49,084 bases of DNA from Pseudonocardia nigra (GCF_019396355.1 NZ_JAHKRK010000035.1:1-49084), one strand, 5' to 3'. Shown: positions 24,951-32,769, counted from the stretch's first letter. Translations and numbers: made by a program. The notes: generated by a model not told the origin, from the sequence alone.

Positions 24951-25631
24951 ATGACGACGGGCGCACGCACGGATCGCGACCGCAGCGCGGTGCGGATCAA
25001 CCCACCGAGCCTGGTGGAGCTGGCCGCGGAGTCGATCCGGAAGATGATCCTGTCCGGCGAGTTCGCACCCGGCGAGCGGCTCATCGAGGAGCGGCTGACC
25101 GAGCAGCTGGGGATCAGCCGTCCGCCCCTGCGCGAGGCCCTGCGGCTGCTCAACAACGAGGGCTTGATCGAGACCAGGCCGCGCTACGGCTCGACCGTGG
25201 CCACGATGACCGACCAGGACGTGTTCGAGGTCATGAGCCTGCGCTCCGGCCTGGAGAAGATGGCCGTGGAGCTGGGCGTGCCGGTGCGGGACCCGGAGCG
25301 ACTGGCGGTCTGCCGCGAGGCGCTGGAACGGATGGAGCGCAACGCCCGCGACGAGGACCGCGGCTCGCTCGTGGAGAACGGCTACGCCTTCCACGCATCG
25401 ATCGTCGGGCTGGCCGGGCACCGGCGGCTGAGCGAGATCTACCGGTCGGTCCAGCAGCAGGTGCTGCTGTGCATGGCGCGCAACCTCGACACCCGGGAGC
25501 GCTACCACGAGAACCTCGTCGACCACGTGGGCCGCCACCGGTACCTGCTCGAGCTGATCGAGGCAGGCGACCCGCAGGCGGTGCTGGCCGAGCTCGCGGT
25601 GCACGGCGAGCGGTCCTTCGCCGAGCACTGA
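24951..25631 (+). CDS. GntR-family regulator, FCD (FadR) subfamily
   Basis: This 226-residue DNA-binding protein has a winged helix at about 20-85 (LAAESIRKMILSGEFAPGERLIEERLTEQLGISRPPLREALRLLNNEGLIETRPRYGSTVA) followed by an all-helical FCD ligand domain. The metal-binding His/Asp set is visible around 'FHASIVGLAGH' and 'DHVGRHRYLLELI'. FCD proteins repress adjacent catabolic genes until an acid ligand binds. It is divergent from the seven-gene operon whose products transport and process a probable sugar acid, so that operon is the likely target. A small ligand produced in the pathway would release it. Confidence 0.92.
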   Translation: MTTGARTDRDRSAVRINPPSLVELAAESIRKMILSGEFAPGERLIEERLTEQLGISRPPLREALRLLNNEGLIETRPRYGSTVATMTDQDVFEVMSLRSGLEKMAVELGVPVRDPERLAVCREALERMERNARDEDRGSLVENGYAFHASIVGLAGHRRLSEIYRSVQQQVLLCMARNLDTRERYHENLVDHVGRHRYLLELIEAGDPQAVLAELAVHGERSFAEH

Positions 25632-25745
25632 CGACGCGCTCCGGCAAACGCATTCCGCCCGCGCGGACCGACCGCGGACCGCCATCTGCCACCATCAGTC
25701 CCGGAGCGGACGAATCTGGTCCGGACGACCGGAGGGCGGGGCGAG

Positions 25746-26837
25746 ATGGCGCGGCGGCAGGTGACGCTCATCGAGGTGGCGCAGAACGCAGGCACGTCCC
25801 TCGCCACCGCGTCGCGCGTGCTGAACGGCAGCAGCAGGCGGGTCAGCGACGCGCTGCGGGAGCGGGTGGTCGAGTCGGCCCGCGCGCTGGGCTACATCGC
25901 CGACGCGTCGGCTCAGGCACTGGCCCGCAGCAGCAGCCCCGTGGTCGGACTGATCGTGCACGACATCGCCGACCCGTACTTCTCGAGCATCGCGGCGGGC
26001 GTCATCCGGGTCGCCGAGGAGCGGCAGCTCGTCGTCGTGCTCGGCACGACCGGGCGCGACGCCGACCGGGAGCTGGAGCTGGTCTCCACGCTGCGGTCAC
26101 ACCGGGCCCGCGCGATCGTGCTCGCGGGCAGCCGCAGCACCGACACCGCCCGCACCCGCCTGCTCGCCGAGGAGCTCGCCCGATTCACCGAACGCGGCGG
26201 CCGTGCGGTGTGCATCTCGCAGGCCCGGCTGCCCGCCGACACCGTCGTCCCCGCGAACCGCTCCGGCGCGCGCCAGCTCGCCCGCGCGCTCGCCGGGCTC
26301 GGCCACACCCGGTTCGCCGTGCTCGGCGGACCCCGGGAGCTGCTGACCGCGCGCGACCGCGTCAGCGGGTTCCGGGCAGGCCTCTCCGAGGCGGGCATCA
26401 GCCTCCAGGCCGCCGACGTCCTGCACGGCGAGTTCACCCGCGACGGCGGCTACGAGGCCGCCCAGGAACTGCTGCGCCGCCGGTCGGACGTCACGTGCCT
26501 GTTCGCCGTCAACGACGTCATGGCCACCGGCGCGATGGCCGCGCTGCGCGACGCCGGGCTGACCGTGCCCGTCGACATGTCGGTGGCCGGCTTCGACAAC
26601 ATCCCGACCCTGCGCGACCTCACCCCGGGCCTGAGCACCGTGGCCCTCCCCCTGGAGCGCATGGGCGAGGTGGCCGCCGAGCTGGCCTTCGACGAGGACG
26701 CCGACGCCTCCTCGGAGGCCGGGACCGACGGCGAGGCCGACGAGACGAACGGCGAGGAGGAGCCGGGACGGCACCGGACGGTCCGCATCGCCGCCGAGGT
26801 GGTCCTGCGGGAGAGCACGGCGGCGCCGGCGCGATGA
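25746..26837 (+). CDS. LacI-family transcriptional regulator
   Basis: This 363-residue repressor has an N-terminal HTH (TLIEVAQNAGTSLATASRVLNGSSRRVSDALRERV) and hinge, then a periplasmic-binding-protein-like ligand domain (VGLIVHDIADPYFSSIAAGV, FAVNDVMATGAMAALRDAG, VSVAGFDN-type segment near 275). Near the C-terminus there is an acidic, low-complexity insert of about 26 residues (DEDADASSEAGTDGEADETN onward) where relatives have a short linker. The start has GGAGGGCGGGGCGAG upstream. A possible degenerate site CGGCAAACGCATTCCG lies at 25642-25657. The likely target is the operator at 32644. Confidence 0.92.
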   Translation: MARRQVTLIEVAQNAGTSLATASRVLNGSSRRVSDALRERVVESARALGYIADASAQALARSSSPVVGLIVHDIADPYFSSIAAGVIRVAEERQLVVVLGTTGRDADRELELVSTLRSHRARAIVLAGSRSTDTARTRLLAEELARFTERGGRAVCISQARLPADTVVPANRSGARQLARALAGLGHTRFAVLGGPRELLTARDRVSGFRAGLSEAGISLQAADVLHGEFTRDGGYEAAQELLRRRSDVTCLFAVNDVMATGAMAALRDAGLTVPVDMSVAGFDNIPTLRDLTPGLSTVALPLERMGEVAAELAFDEDADASSEAGTDGEADETNGEEEPGRHRTVRIAAEVVLRESTAAPAR

Positions 26838-26852
26838 CGGCCGTGCGCCCGT

Positions 26853-27505
26853 GATCGCCGTGAGGCGGCCGTTGTTGCAGCGATGAGCGCGTGAACCCGC
26901 ATCTCACGGCGATCACGGCGGCCGTGGCCGCCGCGAGATGGCCGTTGTTGCACCGCCGAGTGCACCGATGCGCATCTCGAGGCGATCATGGTGGCCGTGA
27001 TCGCCGCGAGGTGGCCGTTGTTGCACCGCTGTGTGCGTGAACCCGCATCTCGCGACGATCATGGCGGCCGGGACCGCCGCGAGATGGCCGTTGTCGCACC
27101 GCCGAGCGCACCGATGCGCATCTCGCGGCGATCATGTCGCGGCGGACCGCCGCGAGCAGCGCACCGGTGCCGTGATCAGCGATCCGGCGCACACGGCCGC
27201 ATCCGGCCGGAAACGCGCCCAACCGACGATCACGGCCCGGTGCTGCGGGGGACGGACGGGAGACGAGAGGGTGATCGCCGCGAGGTGGCCGTTGTTGCAC
27301 CGCTGAGTGCGTGAACCCACATCTCGCGACGATCGCGACGGCCGTGACCGCCGCGAGATCGCGGTTGTTGCACCGAGGAGCACGCGGATGCGCATCTCAC
27401 GACGATCATGCCGCGGCGGACCACCGCGAGCAGCGCACCCGTGCCGTGATCACCGATCCGGCGCACACCCGGCCAGATCCGGCCGAAACACCCCGAAGTG
27501 ACGAC
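26853..27505. repeat. Palindromic tandem repeat array, 73-bp units of two alternating types
   Basis: Units start at 26853, 26926, 26999 and 27072 with an exact 73-bp period, and again at 27273 and 27346. Each unit begins GATCGCCGCGAGRTGGCCG (or GACC/GGCC variant), carries TTGTTGCACCG, and ends with the inverse arm CATCTCGCGRCGATC, so it can fold on itself. Odd units contain GCGTGAACCCGCATCTC and even units CCGATGCGCATCTC, giving a 146-bp dimer. A non-palindromic block (27145-27272) is repeated in degenerate form at 27419-27505, making a 274-bp higher-order repeat. I see no gene in this 0.8-kb stretch before the IS. Confidence 0.85.
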
Positions 27506-27515
27506 CACCCCGCCC
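27506..27515. repeat. Target-site duplication, left copy
   Basis: CACCCCGCCC is repeated exactly at 28915-28924, immediately outside the two ends of the ISAs1-type element. A 10-bp duplication fits the 8-10 bp made by this family. Confidence 0.85.
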
Positions 27516-27572
27516 CAGGGGTCCGGCAAGGTCGCGCCGAACGGCGTGTCGGGGCGGTGACACGCTGGTGAT

Positions 27573-27652
27573 GGTGTAGGCGGACACGGCAGTACCGGTG
27601 ATCATCGCGGTTCCTACACCTGCTCGATCACCCGAGGCGCTGCCGTGTCCGC
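27573..27652. repeat. Interleaved inverted repeats before the transposase start
   Basis: GGTGTAGG (27573-27580) pairs with CCTACACC (27613-27620). GCGGACACGGCAG (27580-27592) pairs with CTGCCGTGTCCGC (27640-27652). The order is a-b-a'-b', so in RNA both pairings together would make a pseudoknot. The last arm spans the GTG start of the transposase at 27645 and could limit its translation. Confidence 0.6.
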
Positions 27653-28886
27653 TTGTTCATCTTCCCCGATCACTGTGCTGGCTGCGTGCAGCGACGCCGC
27701 ACCCGACCTGGCGAACGCCGCAACCGTTGATCCCGGGGCCGAGGATCTGCTGGTCGCGCTGGGCGCGGTGACCGATCCGCGTAAGTGCCGTGGGGTGCGC
27801 CACCAGCTGGTCACCGTGCTCGCCGCTGCGGTGTGCGCGGTGCTGGCCGGGTCCCGCTCCTACACGGTGATCGCCGAGTGGGCCCACGACCTGCCGATCT
27901 CGGTGTGGCTGCGGCTGGGCATGAGCCGGCGGGCACCGAGCGAGTCGACATTCCGGCGGGTCCTGCAACGAGTAGATCCCGACGAGCTGGACACCGCCGT
28001 CAGCGGATGGCTCGCCCGGCGCGCCGCCGCCTCGACCAGCACGAGCCAGACCGGGGCCGGCCAGACCGGGTCCGGCCAGGCCGGGGCCGGGCCGGTGCGG
28101 GCGATCGCCATCGACGGCAAGACCGCCCGCGGTGCCCGCCACGGCGACGGGCGAGCGGTGCACCTGCTCGGCGCGCTCGACCACGGCAGCGGGGTCGTGC
28201 TCGGCCAGACCGAGGTCGATCAGAAGACCAACGAGATCACCGCGTTCCTCCCGCTGCTCGAGCGCATCGACCGAGCCTGCCCGCTGACCGGCGCGGTGAT
28301 CACCGCCGATGCGCTGCACACCCAAGACCGCCACGCCCGCTGGCTCCACGAGCACAGCGCGCACTACGTGTTCGTGGTCAAGGGCAACCGGCCCACGCTG
28401 CGCGCCCAGCTCGCCGACCTGCCCTGGCGCACCGTGCCGGTGGTCGACGAGGTCCGTGGGCGCGGACACGGCCGAGTCGAGACCCGCACCCTGCAACTCT
28501 GCGCGGTGGCCGCAGGCATCGGGTTCCCGCACGCCCGCCTGGCCGCGCGGATCGTGCGCCGTCGACGCCCCATCAACAGCACGAAGCGGTGGTCCACCGA
28601 GACGGTCTACGCGGTGACCAGCCTCGGTTACAGCGACGTCCGCGCCCACCGGCTGGCGAAGATCATCCGCGGGCACTGGCACATCGAGAACCAGCTGCAC
28701 TGGGTGCGCGACGTGACGTTCGCCGAAGACCTGTCCCAGATCCGCACCGGCACCGGTCCCGCGGTGATGGCAGTGCTGCGCAACCTCGCGATCAGCCGCC
28801 ACCGTCTCGCCGGCGCCACCAACATCGCTGCCGCTTGCCGCGATACCGCCCGCCACCCCCTACGCGCCGCTGACCTGCTCATATAA
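27645..28886 (+). CDS. ISAs1-family transposase
   Basis: The 413-residue protein has the N-terminal DDE_Tnp_1-associated domain (LLVALGAVTDPRKCRGVRHQLVTVLAAAVCAVLAG) and the catalytic DDE core (AIAIDGKTARGA with the first Asp, VITADALHTQ with the second, and HWHIENQLHWVRDVTFAED with the Glu). The C-terminal end ISRHRLAGATNIAAACRDTA is typical of the H-repeat/ISAs1 group. A repeated QTGAGQTGSGQAGAG spacer lies at about residues 134-148. The start is a GTG inside an inverted repeat. All catalytic residues are present, so it is probably active. Confidence 0.93.
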   Translation: MSACSSSPITVLAACSDAAPDLANAATVDPGAEDLLVALGAVTDPRKCRGVRHQLVTVLAAAVCAVLAGSRSYTVIAEWAHDLPISVWLRLGMSRRAPSESTFRRVLQRVDPDELDTAVSGWLARRAAASTSTSQTGAGQTGSGQAGAGPVRAIAIDGKTARGARHGDGRAVHLLGALDHGSGVVLGQTEVDQKTNEITAFLPLLERIDRACPLTGAVITADALHTQDRHARWLHEHSAHYVFVVKGNRPTLRAQLADLPWRTVPVVDEVRGRGHGRVETRTLQLCAVAAGIGFPHARLAARIVRRRRPINSTKRWSTETVYAVTSLGYSDVRAHRLAKIIRGHWHIENQLHWVRDVTFAEDLSQIRTGTGPAVMAVLRNLAISRHRLAGATNIAAACRDTARHPLRAADLLI

Positions 28887-28914
28887 CTGCAACATCAACT
28901 ATGCCGGGACCCTG

Positions 28915-28924
28915 CACCCCGCCC
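28915..28924. repeat. Target-site duplication, right copy
   Basis: CACCCCGCCC matches the left copy at 27506-27515 exactly and abuts the CCCTG end of the insertion sequence. Confidence 0.85.
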
Positions 28925-29040
28925 ACGGCGCTCCGGCCGAAGATCACGTACCCGGCGCAACCGGAAATCTGGTCGGAACGCCGACGTGGCGATCAATTAC
29001 CGACGCGGCAACCGGCCCGTGACCGCCGGATCGGGGGTCC

Positions 29041-29460
29041 GCCGGCAAACACCCGCCCGCGATCACGGGCAGATGGCCGCGAGCGATGACCCGTACCCAA
29101 CCTTCCGGCCGTGATCACCCCCGGCCGAACACCACCCCCGCGGTCATGGCCAGAAGGCCGCGATCGTCGACGCGCGCCCGCCCAACAGCCGTGATCACCC
29201 TCCGGCCGACAGGGCACCCCTCGCGATCACGGGCAGAAGGCCGCTATCAACAACCCGTACACGACCTACCGGCCGTGATCACCGCCGACCGAACGCGACT
29301 CCCCGCGATCACGGGCAGAAGGCCGCGACCGACGACGCATGCACCACCTTCCGGCCGTGATCACCCCCGCGTGGACCGACCGAACTCCCCGCGATCACGG
29401 GCGGAAGGCCGCCGTCGGAGATCGTCGGTCGCCCCTCGCCCCGTGATCGTCGAACGGCGG
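29041..29460. repeat. Palindromic tandem repeat array, 81-86-bp units
   Basis: Five units begin GATCACGGGCAGAAGGCCG (or close variants) at 29061, 29142, 29225, 29307 and 29393. Each is preceded by the near-inverse CCTTCCGGCCGTGATCAC. The arms of neighbouring units can pair across the A/C-rich spacers, giving a chain of hairpins. The stretch 28925-29060 carries related but degenerate GATC motifs. No gene is seen between the IS and the isomerase stop at 29496. Confidence 0.8.
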
Positions 29461-29495
29461 GCGGCCGGCACCCACGCATCCGGAACCCGAGCGCC

Positions 29496-30320
29496 TCACC
29501 CCACCTCCACCGGCGCCACGTGCTCGCGGTAGCGCTGCACCATCGTGGCGAGCACGTCGTCGCCGTCGGCGGCCCAGATGTCGGCGTTGAAGATCTCCAC
29601 CTCGACGTCGCCGTCGTAGCCGGCCGCTGCGACCGAGCGGCCGAGCGCGCGGAAGTCGACGTGCCCGTCGCCCATCATCCCGCGGCTGAGCAGCGCGTCC
29701 TCGGCGAGCGGGAGGATCCAGTCGCACACCTGGAACGAGGCGATCCGTTCCCCCGCCCGCGCGATCTGGTCGTGCACCTCGGGGTCCCACCACACGTGGT
29801 AGGCGTCGACGACCACCCCGACCGCGTCGACCGGGAACCGTTCGGCGATGTCGAGCGCCTGCCGGAGCGTGGAGAGCACGGCCCGGTCGGCGCAGTACAT
29901 GGGGTGCAGTGGTTCCAGCGCGAGCCGCACCCCCCACTCCTGCGCGTACGGGGCGAGCAGGCCCACCCGCTGCGCCATCCGCTTCCGGACGGCGACGATG
30001 TCGCGCTCCCCCGGCGGCAGCCCCCCGACCACCATCACCAGGCACGGGGCGCCCAATGCGGCGGCCTCGTCGATGGCGCGGCGGTTGTCGTCGAGCGTCG
30101 CGGCTTCGTCCGGTCCGGTGAGGAACCCGCCGCGGCAGTACGACGAGACGCGCAATCCGGCGTCCCGGACCAGCCTCACGGCGGCGTCGAGACCGGTCTC
30201 GGCCACCGGCTCGCGCCAGAGCCCGATCGCACCGATCCCGGCCCGCACGCAGCCGTCCACCGCCTGCTCGACGGTCCAGTACTTCGTGGTGGCCTGGTTG
30301 AGCGAGAGCTTGCCGATCAT
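29496..30320 (-). CDS. Sugar phosphate isomerase/epimerase (IolE-like TIM barrel)
   Basis: This 274-residue AP-endonuclease-2-type TIM barrel (KLSLNQATTKYWTVEQAVDGCVRAGIGAIGLWREPV) has metal-ligand segments LALEPLHPMYCADRAVL, VGVVVDAYHVWWDPEV and DVEVEIFNADIWA. Relatives isomerise or dehydrate keto-sugars and inosose. The ATG overlaps the DUF993 gene stop by four bases, so it is the last gene of a three-gene operon. It ends 36 bp from the right repeat array. The substrate is not known. Confidence 0.87.
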   Translation of the reverse strand: MIGKLSLNQATTKYWTVEQAVDGCVRAGIGAIGLWREPVAETGLDAAVRLVRDAGLRVSSYCRGGFLTGPDEAATLDDNRRAIDEAAALGAPCLVMVVGGLPPGERDIVAVRKRMAQRVGLLAPYAQEWGVRLALEPLHPMYCADRAVLSTLRQALDIAERFPVDAVGVVVDAYHVWWDPEVHDQIARAGERIASFQVCDWILPLAEDALLSRGMMGDGHVDFRALGRSVAAAGYDGDVEVEIFNADIWAADGDDVLATMVQRYREHVAPVEVG

Positions 30321-31477
30321 GCCGTCACCCCCGCCACCTGCAGCAGTTGGTGCCACCGCCGCGCCGCGAGGTCGGGGTCGGCAAGTGCGCCTGCGGCGTC
30401 GGCCAGCCGCAGGGTCTGCGCGAGGTGCGGCAGGCTGCGGGCGCTCTGCATCCCGCCGACCATCGTGAACCCCGGCTGGTGCCCGTTCAGCCAGGCGAGG
30501 AACGCGATCCCGGTCTTGTAGTGCGGGGTCGGCGCGGAGAACAGGTGCCGCGACAGCGCCACGGTGGGCTCCATCAGCGCGTCGTAGCCGTCGACGTCGC
30601 CGTCGTCGAGCCGGCGCAGCGCAGCGGCGGCCACCGGCCCGATCGCCGCGAGGATGCCCAGCAGCGCGTCCGAGTGCCCCCGATCGTCGCCGCGGATCAG
30701 CTCCGGGTAGTGGAAGTCGTCGCCCGTGTAGAGCCGCACGCCGGACGGCAGTGCGTTCCGCAGCCGCACCTCGATCGCGGCGTCGAGTACCGACACCTTG
30801 ATCCCGTCGATGGCTCCGGCGTGCTCGGCGATCAGCCCCGCCACCGTGTCCACGGCGTCGGCCGGATCGGCGTGCCCCCAGTAGCCGGCGAGCTGCGGGT
30901 CGAAGACCGCCCCGAGCCAGTGCAGCACCACCGGGCGGCGCACCTGGGCGAGCAGTCGGCCGTAGACGGCGCGGTAGTCGTCGGGGCCCGCGGCCAGCGC
31001 GGCGAGCTGCCGGCTCGCCATCAGCACCACCCCGGACCCGCTGCCCTCGACAACCTCGAGCTGCTCCTCGTAGGCCGCCACGACCTCGTCGAGCGAGCCG
31101 AGCCGGGGCGCGACATGGTCGGTGCCCGCACCGCTCACGAGCGCTCCCCCGCACGCCGCGGCCTCCGCGGCCGAGCGGCGGACCAGCTCGGCGGTGGCCG
31201 CCCAGTCGAGCCCCATCCCGCGCTGTGCGGTGTCCATCGCGTCGGCCACGCCGAGGCCGTGCGACCAGAGGTGGTGCCGGAAGGCCAGCGTGGCGTCCCA
31301 GTCGAGCACCGCGGGCGCATCGGGAGCGTTGTCCCCTGCCGGATCGGCGACGACGTGCGCGGCCGCGTAGGCCACCCGTGAGCGGGGCGGCACCGCGCTG
31401 GGCGACGGGAGCGGCCCGGCGCGCAGCTCGTGGCGGACGATCCCGTCCGCGGTGGGCAGGAGGAGTCCGGCGGTCAC
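30317..31477 (-). CDS. DUF993 family, dihydrodipicolinate-synthase-like protein
   Basis: This 386-residue TIM-barrel protein has VLDWDATLAFRHHLWSHGLGVADAMDTAQRGMGLDW near residue 60-95. It also has VVLHWLGAVFDPQLAGYWG and IDGIKVSVLD, where the Lys of a possible Schiff base sits, followed by VRLYTGDDFHYPELI. Proteins of this kind are annotated as DUF993 and lie in sugar-utilisation clusters with Gfo/Idh dehydrogenases; their reaction is not established, though an aldolase is plausible. The GTG start overlaps the upstream dehydrogenase stop (GTGA). Confidence 0.85.
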   Translation of the reverse strand: MTAGLLLPTADGIVRHELRAGPLPSPSAVPPRSRVAYAAAHVVADPAGDNAPDAPAVLDWDATLAFRHHLWSHGLGVADAMDTAQRGMGLDWAATAELVRRSAAEAAACGGALVSGAGTDHVAPRLGSLDEVVAAYEEQLEVVEGSGSGVVLMASRQLAALAAGPDDYRAVYGRLLAQVRRPVVLHWLGAVFDPQLAGYWGHADPADAVDTVAGLIAEHAGAIDGIKVSVLDAAIEVRLRNALPSGVRLYTGDDFHYPELIRGDDRGHSDALLGILAAIGPVAAAALRRLDDGDVDGYDALMEPTVALSRHLFSAPTPHYKTGIAFLAWLNGHQPGFTMVGGMQSARSLPHLAQTLRLADAAGALADPDLAARRWHQLLQVAGVTA

Positions 31478-32628
31478 TGCGCCCCCAGTTCCGGGAGCTC
31501 CACCCGGCAGCCGGTGCGGGAGGACTCGAGCCCGGCCTCGGCGAGCTGGACGCCGCGGGCCCCCGCCATGAAGTCGTGCGGGAACGGCGTGCCGGCCACG
31601 ACGTGGCGGATGAACCGCTCCCACTGCACGCGGAACCCGTTGTCCGGGAAGCCGTTGTCCGGCACCTCCTGCCACTGCGACCGGAACGGCTGGGGCTCGG
31701 CGACGTCCGGGTCCCAGACGGGCATCGGCGTGGTGGCCCGGTGCTGGATCCGGCAGCGCCGCAGCCCGGCGACCGCGCTGCCCTCGGTGCCGTCCACCTG
31801 GAACTCGACGAGCTCGTCGCGGAACACCCGCACGCTCCACGAGGAGTTGATCGATGCGACCACGCCACCGGCCAGCTCGAAGATCCCGTACGCGGAGTCG
31901 TCGGCGGTGGCCGCGTAGGCCTCGCCGCGCTCGTCCCACCGCTGCTGGATGTGCGTGACCGCCCGCGCCGTCACGGCGTCCACCCGCCCGAACAGCCCTT
32001 CGAGCAGGTAGTGCCAGTGCGGGAACATGTCGACGACGATGCCGCCGCCGTCCTCGGCGCGGTAGTTCCAGCTGGGGCGCTGCGCGGTCTGCCAGTCGCC
32101 CTCGAACACCCAGTAGCCGAACTCGCCGCGCACCGACAGGATGCGGCCGAAGAAGCCGCCGTCGATCAGGCGCTTGAGCTTGAGCAGCCCGGGCAGGAAC
32201 AGCTTGTCCTGCACCACCCCGGTCCGCACGCCCGCGGCCTCGGCGAGCTTCGCCAGCTCGACCGCGCCCGCCAGGGACGTGGCGGTGGGCTTCTCGGCGT
32301 AGATGTGCTTGCCCGCCGCGATCGCCTTGCGCACCGCGGCCTCGCGGGCGCTGGTGACCTGCGCGTCGAAGTAGATCGCGACCGACGGGTCGGCCAGCAC
32401 CTCGTCGAGGTCGGTGCTCCAGCGCTCGACCTTGTGGGCGGCGGCGAGGTCGCGCAGCTTCTGCTCGGTGCGCCCGACGAGGATCGGCTCCACCTGCACG
32501 CGGCTGCCGTCCGGCAGCACCACCCCGCCCGCCTCGCGGATCGCCAGGATCGACCGGATGAGGTGCTGGCGGGTGCCCATGCGACCCGTCACCCCGTTCA
32601 TCGCGATTCCCAGCACCGGCTCGTCCAT
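31474..32628 (-). CDS. Gfo/Idh/MocA-family oxidoreductase
   Basis: This 384-residue NAD(P)-dependent sugar dehydrogenase has an N-terminal Rossmann fold (LGIAMNGVTGRMGTRQHL) and the signature AGKHIYAEKPTATSLAGAVELAKLAEAAGV holding the conserved Glu-Lys-Pro. A C-terminal substrate domain has GGGIVVDMFPHWHYLLEGLFG. It oxidises or epimerises a sugar or cyclitol; the substrate is unknown. It is the first gene of the operon and starts 16 bp downstream of a perfect LacI-type palindrome, so LacI control is likely. Confidence 0.9.
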   Translation of the reverse strand: MDEPVLGIAMNGVTGRMGTRQHLIRSILAIREAGGVVLPDGSRVQVEPILVGRTEQKLRDLAAAHKVERWSTDLDEVLADPSVAIYFDAQVTSAREAAVRKAIAAGKHIYAEKPTATSLAGAVELAKLAEAAGVRTGVVQDKLFLPGLLKLKRLIDGGFFGRILSVRGEFGYWVFEGDWQTAQRPSWNYRAEDGGGIVVDMFPHWHYLLEGLFGRVDAVTARAVTHIQQRWDERGEAYAATADDSAYGIFELAGGVVASINSSWSVRVFRDELVEFQVDGTEGSAVAGLRRCRIQHRATTPMPVWDPDVAEPQPFRSQWQEVPDNGFPDNGFRVQWERFIRHVVAGTPFPHDFMAGARGVQLAEAGLESSRTGCRVELPELGAQ

Positions 32629-32643
32629 CCCGCACTCCCTTCG

Positions 32644-32659
32644 TGGAAAACGCTTTCCA
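32644..32659. promoter_or_regulatory. LacI-type operator
   Basis: TGGAAAACGCTTTCCA has perfect 6-bp arms (TGGAAA/TTTCCA) around ACGC with a central CG, the classic LacI/GalR half-site pattern. It lies 16 bp upstream of the Gfo/Idh start, where binding would cover the promoter. The LacI protein encoded at 25746-26837 is the only family member in the window and is the natural candidate. Confidence 0.8.
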
Positions 32660-32769
32660 TCCTATGCTCTTCCGGCCGGTGCGCCAAGCCCCCCTCCGTG
32701 CACCTGTCGCCAAGCACACAGCGTTATCAGTTGCACGTTCATGTTTCGGCCGTGTTGACTTGGGACGCC

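Larger units (their letters stand above)
27516..28914 (+). mobile_element. Complete ISAs1-family insertion sequence, 1399 bp
   Basis: The left end begins CAGGGGTCCGGCAAGG and the right end is the complement of CAGGGTCCCGGCATAG. These are imperfect terminal inverted repeats starting CAGGG as in ISAs1 elements. One intact transposase gene fills the element, and the ends are flanked by a perfect 10-bp duplication. Intact ORF, matching ends and a perfect duplication suggest recent insertion. The element splits a palindromic repeat locus in two. Confidence 0.88.

Noticed and set aside
26853..27505. CRISPR array
   Set aside because: The period is regular, but the 73-bp units are conserved along their full length; there are no short repeats with unique spacers and no cas genes nearby.
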